Shown: in pieces, positions 34,165-47,941 of the stretch | Position numbering within the stretch: position 1 is the first letter of the stretch | Layout: every line of letters starts with the position of its first letter | From: Anagrus nilaparvatae | Taxonomy: Eukaryota > Arthropoda > Insecta > Hymenoptera > Mymaridae | Length of the DNA stretch: 64,000 bases | Assembly (NCBI GenBank): GCA_022575985.1 | Contig: JAKSXM010000231.1 | Coordinates: 5,086,501-5,150,500 of the forward strand | Direction: 5' to 3' | Notes under the pieces: generated by a model | Told to the model about the DNA's origin: nothing | The model's input: the letters and a program-made list of their open reading frames with translations, nothing else | The model's database searches: none | Translations under genes and position numbers: made by a program

Positions 34165-37100
34165 CAAGATGAGTCCAATACATTTGGAGGGAACACCAAA
34201 TAGTTATGGATCCAGTATACTAGACACCCTCCGAGCATGCCAATATGCCTTCTAGATCTAGAAACGCAGGGCTCACAGTTAGAAAACAGGATTTTTTAGT
34301 CTACGTAAAAAATATCGCTGTAACTCTATTTCATAATCTATCAACCATTTTTTAATTTGCTGCCAAAATTGTAATTTTTGACTGAAATTGATTTTACAGA
34401 CCTCAAAAATTTTGTATAGGCTCCAAATTTAAAAAGATCTTTTTATTCATTTATTTTCCTTGAGTTGTTTTTGAACTATGGTTCTGCAAAGATAGTGATG
34501 AGAATAGACATTTTATAAAAAAGTTCGTAAAAAACCGTAAAAAACCTAAAACTATATGAAACTCTAACATTAAATTATCATATCTTGCAAACAAATAATT
34601 AAAAAGAGGCGAGCAAAAAATGTATCTTATATTTTTATTATATTTTTTTAAAGCTTCTTTAAAGTTATGACATGTTTTTTTTAAAAAAATACTAAATTTC
34701 GAGCTAAATTTGCTATGAGTTGGTGTGAGGGCTCGAGGAGGGCTATCGTAAAAAATGCATGTATGCGTGACCGCTGAATTTTTGTGCTCTGAAAAAAAAC
34801 CTACTGACATTAATATTTGGTATTTTAGTTTCTTTTATCACGAGTTCTGACGAGAGCTACGTGTCATTAAAGTTGGCTAACTTACGGCAAAAAAGTAAAA
34901 TTATGATGCCTTCCTGGTCGCCTCAGAGTAACCTAGATTTTTAGATTATTCCGACATTTATCATCAACATTTATAGGTTTATATTTAACATTTAAATATA
35001 TCTAAAATTAGCAGAAAATTAGTTTGAAATCGAGTTTCGCCGTTACCCAAGCTTTTTTTTTTTAAACTCCAAATATCCCTTAAAATTCAAATAGCGAAAA
35101 ATAGAGGAAAAATATCAAACAAACGTAAACCTGGTATTTATTCGCTTAATCTAAATATCTACTCTACCTCAAGCAGGACCTCAAGACAATCATCACACTT
35201 TCACTTTTTTCCGTGAATTTCCAGAACCCATGGCCAAAAATAAGAGAAAAATAACATGCAAAAGTGAGTTACATGTTTTAGTTTACTGTCTTGAAACCAA
35301 AATTCAGCTGTTATTTTATACCCACATGCATTTTTTACTAGAGCGATATCCCAAATTTCTAGGTAAAATTTATACTGCGGAACCCGAATAAATGTAGAAA
35401 AATAAACTTAAGCACAGTTTCCTGAATTTCCATAAACTTACCTAAAATTAACCAAAATAATATGCTTTAAATCAAGAGCAACCATTAGACTATAATTATA
35501 AATAATATAAGAACAACGCCTGTGGACAGGCTTCCCATTTTATGCGTAATGCTTGTAGTGTTGCATAAATCCAAGTTCCAGTACTAAAGAAATTTATAAG
35601 AAATTATTTTAAATAATAATTGAAAAAATAAAATCGAAAACTTTACAATATTTTCTTAAAAGTAGCAAATGAAATTATTTATTCGAGTATTTAGCCTAAA
35701 ATTCAAAAAAATCAAGATTAATTAAATCTTATGAATGTTTATTTATCGATGTTGATTTCCTTTTTTAACGGCACTACTATCAGATTTATTATATCGACCG
35801 AGCAAATATTGCAAATAAAATATTTATTTACCATATGTTGGATCTTGTGGTTATGTTTCTTACTCGTCGGTTTCTTGTCTCAGTTAAAATTTATTCAATT
35901 TTTTTTTTTATTTCAAAAATTTTTGTTAAAAATATGATTGAAAATAAATCTGATTTTTTTTTTAATTTGAAAAAAATTACAATTAAAAATTTTCATTTAT
36001 TGTATATAACACAAATTCCATAATAAATTTACATAATAAAAATAAAATTAATTATATAACATAAGACTTTTTAATTTTTACATATTAAAATTACAATTCA
36101 AAAAAGAAAAAAATGAAACAAAGCCATTGTATTCTTAAAGTTAGAAAATATTTAACGTATGAAACATAACATGAGATTGAACAAAGAGACAAAAAGATGA
36201 ACATGTTTTCTGTTTTTTAAATAATAAAAACACAAGACAATGCACGAGATAGCGCACATATTGTAAATTACGAGTGTAGTTTTTTTCACGTTTTCTGGAA
36301 AATATCATTGAATTAACGTACACACAAGTGTGCGTATTTTAAAAAAAATACAATTTCGATTTTTTGTAATAAATCTTAAAATTCTTATTCATCGGTTACT
36401 CATTCTCTCGCTCGATCTATTCATCAAAATTATAAATCAATAAGATAAATTACCTAGAAAAAAAATATATTTTTTGAAAAAAACAAGATTTTAATCTTAA
36501 ACCGTGTAGTTTTTTTTGAAAAGATTAAAAAAAAAAAAAAAAATTATTCACACTTTCATTTTTTAAAAAACGCCGTATTTTAAAGTGGCATACTAAAGGC
36601 GTATAAGATAAAAATTCAAGTATTCTTTGTCAACTTCCGGGGGCACGAATATTTGTTAAAGAAAAATATGACCTAAATAACAAATTCGCGATTTTTAATA
36701 AAATATCTCGTAAAATATTCACTTATCGATAAATTTATAAAAGTCTATTGTGCATGCGGTTATTTTTAACAGTTTCTTTCTACCGTTTCATCATCCACCA
36801 AGGACGAATAACTTTAGCAAAAATGATTGTATTGTAAAAAACAAGGATTAGTATATTTTTTTAAATATTAAAAACAAAAAAAAAATGATAAAAAATATTT
36901 TTTATTAATTTAGTCACACAAGCACAATCAGGAAACTTAATTACACGAATTAAAAACACGTAGATCAAGATTATCTGGATTTAATGCCACTTGTGCATAA
37001 ATAATAACCTAAAGACTACTTAAATTTTTAATTATTATATTTATTATTAACGATCGCTCATAAAATTAATAATTAAATTCTTTAGCGTTTTTTTAATCAA

Positions 37101-39924
37101 AAGTTCATCGACTTGATATTATTATGCATTAAAAACTGATTTTATTACAGTTAGTTTAAATATATTTTATTTAGGTCGATTTATAGCCATTTTCATAATT
37201 TTCATATATAAAACAGACTTCAAATTATTGCACAATCTTTTATTTGTTTTTGAACTAATAAAATTTAACGTTTTAATTATTCGTTTATATTGAAAGATTT
37301 TAGTACTCGTGATTTATCATGCGTTAAAATTTGTAACAAAATACGGACGAAATGTTTATTAATTCCTAAGACAATGGCTGACTTTTGAATTATTAATTAT
37401 TTATTAACCCGTTAGTAAAAAGTTTTTTAACAACTGATATTACTCAAGCTTTCAGGGATTTTTTAAAAGTTTTGCTTCATAAAGACCCCAGATTTATTTC
37501 AGTACTGATCCAAAGCAAAAAATAGATTGTTACTAATTGGTTGTTAAGACTGATTTTTAAAAATTATTCAAAAACAAAAATTTTATGCGCAAAAAACTAC
37601 GCTGTAAGAAGCAACTTTCTTAGATTTACAAAAAAAAAAAGAATTTTTGCGAAAAATTAGTGAGTTTTCAAAAAATTTTTTAAATATTCGATAAAAATCA
37701 TAAATTTAATAAAATTTACTTTATAATTTTCGGGGTTGTTGATCATGATTTCCCATGCTTTAAAAACTCTGTTAAAAAGTTAAGTTAAAAAATTATAAAT
37801 CTGCAATTTGAGTCTGCCATTTTGAATTTAAAAATTTGATTTCACAATTGTGATCCGTAACCTTAAGGTGTACCAAAATGTGAAAAAATGGTAAAAACAT
37901 GACTCAATTAACGAGCATGGTACGTGTTAACTTATATAATATAACAATCTTAACTACACTAAATAAAAATGGCTACCGGAATTTTTTTTTGGTCCAAAAA
38001 ATTTTTTTAGTCCCGTCATGCCGCAGCGGGAACATTAAATTTAAAATAAATAAAAATTCTTTTTTTTAATTTTCTTTAAGTTTCAATTGCGTTTCAAGCT
38101 ATTTGCAATCGTTTAAACGAAAAAAAAATTTGGCTGCCAGAATCGGAATTTTTTTAAATGTAATATTCCAAGTAATTTAAGTCTCCAAACCTCGCTCCAA
38201 ACCAAAATTATTATAACCATTTTATTCAGCGATTAGTTTATATTGAAATCTTGATTGAAATATTTTTATCAGGCACATAGCTAAACCCAGGGAAAGGGCT
38301 GGGGGGTTTTATGTTTAAATAAAAGTAATGATTTTCACCCTTAACTTTGGCAGTCTATGTTAACCCCTAAAGATGCCCCCCCTCCAAAAAAAAACTTTTC
38401 ACTTGTTTTTTAGAGTAATCTACAAAAAAAATAATATTTTAATATCAACGAAATCGGTAATTTTAACCTTTCTTGAAATTGAAATTATCGAGGAAATTAT
38501 ACCCTGTCCATTTGACCCCACCTTCCCACTCATCCTGCAATAGCATTTTTTTCAATTACTCCTCCCTTCGAAAAGCTTCCGCCTTAATATCTTAAAAGCT
38601 TCCTATAATTATAAATATTTTGAGAAAAATTTAAGCCTATTCCTAAATCACAGTAAAGAATGCAATTTCAAAACTTAATACTTTTTAAATATCAAAAAGA
38701 AAAAAAAGAAAATAAAAACTTTAATAATAGAAAGAGATTGATAAATTTAAAAGTTAAAAATTCCCATTAAAAAAATTCTTTCACTATTACATTACAACAA
38801 ATGAAATCATCAGTTAAATAATCTAAAATACAAAAATAGAAAATCTAATTTCTAAGAATCATCACAAGTTAAAATGACCTAAATTTTCTCATCAAATGTT
38901 TAAAGAAGCATAAAATTTTACCACTGTTCCCAAAAAAAAAATTTATTTTATTTAGTTTTACAACTACGTAAATCAATGTTGCCAATAAAATGTTATTGCC
39001 TTCGTTCATTCACTCGTACATTTAAATAGCAAATATTTTTGGTCAGTATTTCTTTGCTCTCTTTGTATTCGGTAATCAATATTTTCGTTTATTTGGCAAT
39101 ATCCAATATTTTTTCTCCTATTTTTATTTATTTATATATTGAAAAAACGAGTGAGGAGTAAAAATGCTCCGACTACAAAACGTATTGTTGCTAAGTAAAA
39201 AATTAAAAATAAAAATCAACTGTCTTTAATTACTGTAAATAATCAATCATTATAAATAATTGATTAAAGGTTGTTTTCATATAAATAAATTAATTTTTAT
39301 TTAATTTTTCTATTTTGTAAAATGATAATATTTTGTGGTGATAAACAAGCTTAACGTTTCAATAATATCAATTTCATTAATTCGGATTAAGTACGTAACA
39401 TTTATCACCACAATTCGTTATGATTTATTTGATTCTTGAAAATTTAATATTTTTATAATTTATCAAATCTTGTTTTTTTTTCTTATTTATTCGGTAATAC
39501 AATAAATCTTTTGATTCTTAAATAAATTTAATTATTTATATCGGAGGTTTAGGAATAAATTAACTTGGTTGTATGTGTGTCGTTGAAAGTAAGAATCTTG
39601 AAAGTAAGTAGAGAGATCTTTATTTTCATCACTGTTCAATTTTAATGGATTTTATAAAATTTTGATGTTATTTTTAATAAAGATATATATGAGGAAATCC
39701 GCAGGTGATATTAACATACTTTTTTTATAGTTCTCTTTAACTTTTTCTTTTTCTAAAATCTACTTTTTTTCTTAAAACGTCATTTAAGAAAAGTAGGTTC
39801 AAACCCACAAAAAAAGGATCAAAAATAATTTTTTTTTTAATTGTTTGTTGTGATGTGTACATTCTATTATTATAATCGTCGACTTTACATGCGGGGTTCC
39901 ATTTATCTCGATTTATCTTATCAA
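34165..39924. other. AT-rich intronic stretch with MITE fragment
   Basis: No gene supported. Near 37601-37710 there is a truncated relative of the CACTGTAAAAAG MITE (GCTGTAAGAAGCAACTTTCT) without a matching right end. A C-rich patch at about 38280-38580 looks like a repeat relic. Confidence 0.4.
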
Positions 39925-39926
39925 TA

Positions 39927-40296
39927 CACTGTAAAAAGTAACTTTCTTATAGATTAACAAAAAAAATAGAATTTTTTTGAAAAACTAGTAAATTTTCAAA
40001 AAAATGTTATTAATATTCGATAAAAATCGTAAATTTACGAAATTTAGTATATTATCGAAAAATTTGAGAATCCTCGATTTTTTTTGTGATTTTACGAAAA
40101 AAGTTGCAAATTCACAAATATTTGTCGGAAATTTACAAATATTTTTTGTAAATGAAAAAAAATTGTAAAAATTTTTCTTGCGAATTCAAAAAAAAAATCG
40201 ATAATACTCAAATTTTTAGTTAATATACTAAATTTAGTAATTTTTCGAAAATATTCTAATTTTTTTGTTAATATAAGGAAGTTACTTTTTACAGTA
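39927..40296. mobile_element. TA-flanked MITE, copy 2, 370 bp
   Basis: The left terminus CACTGTAAAAAGTAACTTTC and right terminus GAAGTTACTTTTTACAGTA form an inverted pair with TA on each side (39925-39926 and 40297-40298). The interior is self-complementary. It belongs to the same family as the copy at 21094-21347 but is longer. Confidence 0.7.
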
Positions 40297-40298
40297 TA

Positions 40299-43200
40299 CG
40301 TGTAACGACTCATTGGATGCGGAATTTTATAAGCTTTATTTGGCCCATAAGATTTCTTTTACTATCATCAACGGTTCAATATATATTTTTAAAAAAAACA
40401 CAGAAAAAGTTGGCCTTTGGCCTTTTGATTTTCAGAAAATGCTACCCCTCTGGTCATGTAAAGTCGACAGTTATTTATAATGTAAACATCATAGCAAACA
40501 ATTTAAAAAAAAATTATTTTTGACTCCTTTAAACCGCTGGTTCAGGGTCTCTTTTGAACTAATAGTTTCCTGAACTAATTCTGATCTAATTTTATTTTTT
40601 AGATTTCTTAAATTCTATCATTATATTCTATAAGTGTAAAATAACTGTAAAGTATTGTGAATTTTTCAATTAAATTTCCTTGTTAAAAAGAATTTCCCAA
40701 TTCTTGTACAGTTTCCTAATAATTGCGAAAATTTATGATTTTTGCTTGTAACAACAAAGACAAAAAATCATGTCTAAAATAGATATTTCAAATTATTATT
40801 TTTCACCAGAAACTTAATTATAGTGAGTTAAAATTTTAAATTTAAACTTTTATCCTCTTTTATCCTAGCTTTTACCCAATATTCAGAATTCCAATTTCAG
40901 TACCTGCTGTTAAATTTAAATATTAGAAACAAATTTTTAATTGATAAAGTTCATATTATCCCAAATTTTAAGAATTTGCTAAGTACAGTAGATACAATAA
41001 CACAAGTACAGCATAAAATTTTAATTGACTTTTTGTCGAGCTTTTTGTCTAGAAATACAATTTAATATTCCCTGTAATTTTCTGCTTTTTGAGTGGCAAT
41101 TGTCCAGAAATCTTTCTAAATGAAAAAAGATAAAACTTCCATTTATATTTTTTCTAATTTTACTTTGCTTTACTAGTATTTAAGGTTTTATTGCTCGAGT
41201 AATTAGCATTAAAAGATTATTTTTTGTATATTTGTTTACTTTTAGCCCAAGTAAAACCAAGATAAAATAGTTAAAAGATGTGCAATTTTTTTTTAATTCT
41301 TTCATCTTTGCAAAGGTAGGAAAATATGGAAAACATTTTTTATAAAAACGTTAAGAAGGTGATATTTGAGTAATTACACAAGGTTAAAATTTATACTTTC
41401 CAATGTAAATTTATTCGTTAAAAAATATCTAAATAACGGATATTTAGTACCTTATCTTTATTTTTAAGTAAAATTAACACCTGTTCATTTATTAATAGTA
41501 CCATTCGGATGAGAACCAGGTGACAATCATCTATACATCAAGGATAACTTTTATTTGTAGAAAAATAAAAATTTTAAATACTGCATGTATTCCAGGAAAT
41601 TAAGTAACAATTTTTCAAAATTGCAATAGAGCTCAATGTCATTTTTTAGCTCATAACGCTCAGTTCTCGATTTTAGGCGGCGATTTTCATTATTTGACCA
41701 TTTTTAAAAAAGAAAGATATAATTTTTCTTATTTTTTCTGTTAAAAACTCCCACTTAAAAATAAAACTAGGGTCAAAAATTTTTTTTGAGCTGCACGTGC
41801 AAGATAAATCAATAAAATACGTCGTTTTTTTTAAGAGTCGATTTCTCAAAAGTATATATTGATGAAAAACCCTCTAGTAGGACTTAAATTCTTTTTAAGA
41901 CTTCAAATTTTCTAATGGAAAAAAGAAACCGGTGGGTTTTGAGAGCTCTAGATCCAAAAATAGTAAATTTTAAAAGTGCATTTTTTACAATATTCAAATT
42001 TCCCGATAACTCACGTGGCTAATTAAAAATCTGACCAAAAATTTGGGGCAATTCTCACCCACTAATTAATACTATTGATTTCAAGATCGTAAGATGTACT
42101 CTCAAAACCTGCCTCAAAAATAGCACGAAAGAGAAAAATTTTTATTATTTTACACATAATATTTAAAATCTTTCATGCATTGCATACTTAAAATACTATG
42201 AAAGCAAGATTTCTTAATTTCTTAAAATTTTCAAAATATTTTCAAATAACTGAGAAATTTAAATAATCGAATACAAATTCAATAATAGAAATTTTTCTTT
42301 TAATCTCTAAAATAGCATGTTCCTTAATAAACATTTTATACATTTATCTCGATATTTATTTCTATTTGTAAATTAAATAAAAGATGATTTTATATGCACA
42401 TGTTTATCATCCCAATAATTGGAGCATGATTTATTTACACGTAAAAAAGGAGGTGAAAGTTTACATACACTCACTGTTGATAATACTGACTGAATAAATG
42501 CATTTTTTACTTTAACAAATTTAATTTAATGCTCGAATGATTAATTTTGTTAAATACGTACTTTAGTTAAACATTTAAAAATTAGTGAAATTATTTTTTA
42601 AAATGTATTTTTTTGAGCCACATTTTTTTTTTAAACTTTCTATTTTTTAAGATAAATATTTACATTTTGACTTATACAATAAAGAGATAATGTAAATACA
42701 AAAAATTAATTCTTGTTTGAATCACATTTATCTCTTATTTTTTCAGATCAGTTACAGATAAGCAAATAAAATAAATATCAAAAATTATTTTTGGTTACTA
42801 AAATAAGATTATTTTGAAAGATATTTTTTTTTGGTTATTTTGATATCTAGACGTTTTTGGGCTACTTTTTAAATTGATAAATATTTATCAGTGTTTAGTT
42901 TATTTAAGCATTGTTAATAGTTCCTGTTATTTTAGTGGCTGAACAAAAAAATTATTTTATTCCTTTACTTAAGTTGGAATGGTAAAGTGTTTCAAGTTAT
43001 CAAAACTATTGCAAAATTAAATTTAATTTCAAATAATTTAAATACAATTCAAGATTTTTTTATTAAAAAAATAGTATTTTACATTGTTTTATTGTTCCAG
43101 AAATAAAAATTTAGAACACCGAGACAGAGTCGTGGCTCGTTTTATGAATCTAATTAAAAATTTCACCATGTTTTGCATCTCATTTTTAATTCTAAAACTC

Positions 43201-46167
43201 GAAATCTAGCATAAATTTTCAATAAATAAACAGAAAAAAGTATGCCAATTTGATAGCAAGTATTAATAGACACGTTTAAATGAATCACAGACTTATGAAT
43301 TTCTAGTGAGTGAAGTTGCTGCAACTTATAAATAATATTAGAAGGCGTGTGCCACGCTTAAATTTCAGCCTACGTTTTTCTTGTTTATATTAACGTGAAA
43401 CAGTGTGTAAAACATTTTAAATGCAAGTAATTAAATCGTAATTAAATCTATTAAATTAATCAAAAGTAAACAGATTACTACATATTGATTAAAGTTTGGG
43501 TGGAAGTTTAAAAAGCATGCAATAAATTATTCAATCTCGCTATTTTCGAGTATTTCTTAGCTGAGGCAGGAGCTTCACATCATTAGCTCGCTAATCCTGG
43601 GATATATCATGATAGGTATCATCAATTCATAATTACATTGCAATTAATTAATATGACATTACATGCGAGATTACGTATTAATTAAAAAATTAATGCTCGA
43701 TCAAGGCCTAATTAAATCCTGAATTTAAGTTTTACAAAATATTGATGAACTTCTACAAATATTTTTTTGGGCTCGATTTTAAACTATCAATAATTTGCTG
43801 CTAAAATACTTTTAAAGTTAATTGGTAAATTTTACCCAGAAATTAAAATATATGAAAATAAAAATTTTCTGTACAATTATTTTATTCAATATTAAATTTT
43901 TTAACGGCACATTTAATTTTAAAAACAAGCTCTGTTTAGTATAAATTTTGTTACATTCAGACAGTTCATTGACACCCATTAATATTTTAAAGTTAAACAC
44001 AAAAAGTGTGAATTGACTGATTATGAGTCTTAAGAAGCTTTTACATATACACAAAGTGTAACGCATACAAAAGTTTTACATAATAAGTGCAGAGAATGAA
44101 AATAAAGTCTTATAATGTAAGTGAAATTGTCTTTTTGAATATTCATAATGATTTTGTATTTATACTTTTACAAAAGAGTGTGTGTATAATTTATTATTTT
44201 TTAATGTTTGAATAGGTATTTACAAAATATCTAGTTCATTATAAATAAAATAAGAGACTTTAAATAAGCGTAAAGTGCACCTGCATGGAAACTGAGATAC
44301 ATTGAGTAACACTTTTCGAACATATGTGCAGCACTTATTATTTTTAATTATTTTTCAATAGTAACTTGAGTAGTAACTATAATCTAATTTTTAGTCTCAC
44401 TTTTAGGTTTTAGCCAATTTTTAAATTAAGAAAACTTAAGGAATCCTATATGTAGCAGATATTCATTTTAGGGCGAACTTTTGACTATACAAAGTATGGG
44501 CCCTGCTACTCAAACCTTAAGGTTGCTAAAACGTCTATTTATACAAGAAATAATTTTTCAGTATTTAGAAATCACCATCTGCAAAAATTTTATTTACTAT
44601 TAGAAAGCTACAACCCGAATTTTTCAAGTTTAAACATTTTTTAAATTAATTAGTAAATTAATTTTTTAGGTTACAGATTGGAAAACTCAAAACTATATCG
44701 AACAAGTGAAAACCATTCTGAGTAAAAATTATTTTATTCACCAAGTTCTCAACAAAGTTTGATTAAAAATCACTAAATTTTGAAAATGTATCATTCAATT
44801 TCCCAATTTTTTTTAAATCGCTTTTAGTGAGTAAAAATACTCAATGTTCCATTGAGTTTACTCCATTTAAATTTTTTGGATGCATTTAACATTGCTGGCG
44901 CCTTGACTAATAATTTTTCTAACAAGAGTTAAGGCTAAATTACTCTAAAAAATATTTACTTTTATTTACGAGATTATTTATTAAAAAATTTTAATTAAAA
45001 AAGCATTTAATTTCAATGTAATTACTTGCGTAATTAGTTCTTGCTTTCATTTACTTCTTTTAATCTGCAAAAGAAAAATAGAATTTTTTCACCTAGAAAA
45101 AATCTTTCAAGCATCTGTCAAGTGTTAGAATGGCTTACTTTATGCCTTTGACAGTAAATTCTCAAATGTATTGAACGCATTAAACCAAGCTGCATCAAAC
45201 TCAATGTAAAAGAAAAACAAAGAAAAAATTGAGAAAACAAGCACAAGAAGAAGGAAAAAAAATTTTTCATTCATAAAACTATACAACGACTCTTAACAAA
45301 AAACCACAATCTCTCTATGAAAATAAAAAATTATGAAAAAACGAAAAGAAAATGAAGAACATAAAAATAGTTCTTCAGCATGTTTATACATCAGCAATAC
45401 AAGAGTCGCGTGTCAAGTGCAAGCTGTATTAGTCTTTGAGTCACATACTTTTTTACAATAGAAAAAATTGGTATGCATGCAACGGAAAAGGGAAATTTCG
45501 TTAACGGAAATGCGCACTGCGCTCAAGTTTTTTAAACCCATTGACATCGTACTTTTTCTGTCTTCGAACCATTAACAGAATGTCTATATAACCACTTTTA
45601 CCACACGAGTTAAAAAGCAAACCATATGGTCAGTCAAACATAAAATTACAAAAAATTAATAATATAATTACAGCTTATAAATTATGGCGAAGAAAATTAT
45701 GATAATAATAAATTTTAATATCTCAATATAATAAATAGATAAAAATAATAAAATATTTTATAAGCTGATGAGCACAATAATATGAAAAAAAATATTGTTT
45801 TAGAAAGATAAAATAATAAAGTACATAAACAAAGGATAAGATAATGCTGCATTTGTATAGAGTTTATGTACATTAAGGTTATGTAATAATTTTAATGTTA
45901 TTTATATTTTAAAAATTATAAAACAGTTTTTATAACATGAGATAAAATATTACTAAATATGACCATATGTGCTTTTCAAGTAATGTGCTTATTAACAATA
46001 ATAATGATAATTTTTTTTAATTCTTTGAAATTATTGTTATTATTGAAAGAAATGTAAATGAATGTTATATTTAAGAATTGAGCTCATATTATGCAACAAT
46101 AAAATTATTTTAAATTTCTCTCTATAAGATTCTATATTACAAATTGGAATTGTCTTCTGATTACACG
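40299..46167. other. AT-rich intronic stretch, no gene
   Basis: Long A/T-rich sequence. I found no coding frame, tRNA-like box or strong hairpin worth calling. Confidence 0.35.
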
Positions 46168-47412
46168 ATGTTGAGGAGATCAGTTTCTTTAAATCCTAAA
46201 ATAAAAATTGTGTTGACCTCAATGGAACATAAAGATATAAAGCATAAAAGACCTCGTGACGATGTGGAAGCCGGCTCAGGCAGTGATGAAGATGATAAAA
46301 ATAATAGAAAAAAACCTAATCATTGATTGACAAGAATTAAAATGCTTATTCTAATGAAAAACCAATAAATAGTAATATAGGTGACAATAATTATTTAAGT
46401 AAAAAAAGACTAGATAGTTACGAAAAAAATATTTATAAGGGTCCATTATCAGTCTTCGTGCGCAAAATAAATGAAAAAAATAACAAAAATACTTGGTCAG
46501 ATGTTGACGTAGCTGCAACTTTAAGAGAAATTGTAAGATTAACTATAAAGAAATTTCATATATTTCCAAAAATCTCCGGGATGTTGAATTTAATAATTAT
46601 CAAGATGCCAATGAAACAATTATAAATGAATTGATTAGAGAATTTGGATTTATTTGCATACATTGCTAGGCATAATGTTATACGAACAGGTGTTACTAGT
46701 AATGTAAGTTGGATTGATATATAGATGAGCTTGTTAGTGCTGTAAAAGAAGGCAATAAAAGTGTCAACATTGAATCAGCATTTAGATTATAGAAAAAAGA
46801 ACCTAAACTACTAAAAAGTGGTTGGATACAAATTCTTTGGGTATAAGTTTTAAAGATTCAAGTCTTCCAAAAAATCTGTATTTCAAATGTTACGATGGAT
46901 ATTAAACCATATGGCTACAAAATAAATAGATGTTATAAATGTGGAAGATTTGGTCATTTGGCTAAAAAATGTTATGTTGATGACGAGGTTGAAGACAAAT
47001 GTTTAAATTGTGTCGATAAGAAACATGAATTAAACAAAGATAATAAATGTGATGAATTATAATAATTGTTAGATAAGATAATAATTGTTTGCAAAATCAC
47101 TACTGTTTAAATTCAAAATGTACAGGGGCCTGATTCAGCATTCATATCACAGTGATAATCAGCCGTACCATCCAAAATATGTGGTATTGCACATGCGCAA
47201 ACAAATTTTTTTAGAAATGGTAGTACTTTTCATGATACAGTTTGGTTATAAAAGTCAATATTTTATTAAAAGTTGGTACTTTTTTTGTTTTTCACGTGAT
47301 ATGTTATAGATGATATAAATGCAGAATCTATAGGTCCAGCCTTTTTAGAAGCTAAAGAAATTAATTCAATTATGACAAGTGGTGATAATATTAGTTTTGT
47401 AGAGGCTCAATG
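46168..47412 (+). pseudogene. Decayed retroelement ORF1 (Gag-like) with CCHC zinc knuckles
   Basis: Frame pieces run left to right. An N-terminal segment starts at ATG 46168 (acidic EAGSGSDEDDKNN, basic ends). A segment with GPLSVFVRKINEKNN and WSDVDVAATLREI lies at about 46440-46530. The zinc-knuckle part (46931-47062) reads CYKCGRFGHLAKKC, an exact C-x2-C-x4-H-x4-C knuckle, followed by CLNCVDKKHELNKDNKC. A trailing piece with DDINAESIGPAFLEAKEIN is at about 47311. Stops and frameshifts separate them. This order fits ORF1 of insect non-LTR retrotransposons; no endonuclease or reverse transcriptase follows. A non-coding insertion may lie between 47063 and 47310. Confidence 0.65.
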
Positions 47413-47585
47413 AAAAATAAATAAAAGAAAAAGAAAATCGTATAGTTAAATTATCAAACAAACACATCTAAGTCAATCTCACAATCAAAGTGTAAAGAAG
47501 TTTGTTGAAGAAATTGTAAAAATTATTGCTTCTTTTATTCCAACTTTGTCCAGCTTTAACTTCTCAAAATAAAGGACTAATACAA

Positions 47586-47674
47586 CCCGAATAGAATCGG
47601 AAGTATCGGCTGATCCGGCCCAGATCTGGCCCGGATCTGGGCCGGATCGGCCCATACTTCAGATTCTATTCGGG
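47586..47674. repeat. 89-bp GC-rich palindrome (MITE-like)
   Basis: CCCGAATAGAATC at the left mirrors GATTCTATTCGGG at the right. The centre is a GC-rich run of GGCCCAGATC and GGATCTGGGCC phrases, striking against the AT-rich surroundings. It could fold into a nearly complete hairpin. No target duplication is evident. Confidence 0.75.
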
Positions 47675-47921
47675 AAATATAATAATAGTTTATCTTAGAT
47701 ATGTCAATATAATAATTATTAAACTATTTAAATCACAAATTATAATATTAAGCAAATTTTTTTATTTTTTAAGGGAAAAGAATTTCACTTTTTCTTTATA
47801 TTTTCCTCGATATTTTCATAGTTTTAAGGCTGATAATGTAAAAATCTGTAATTTCAACAAATGAAAAGTGGGTTGTATGGGCTAGTACCCAAACCTTGGG
47901 TATTTATTTATTCCACAGTAG

Positions 47922-47941
47922 AGAGAGAGAGAGAGAGAGAG
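47922..47941. repeat. GA dinucleotide microsatellite
   Basis: About ten GA units in a row. Confidence 0.85.

Noticed and set aside
33862..34238. Frames of 83-123 codons on both strands
   Set aside because: They are mirror translations of the twin palindromic MITEs; the same cysteine/arginine-rich phrases recur in both orientations.
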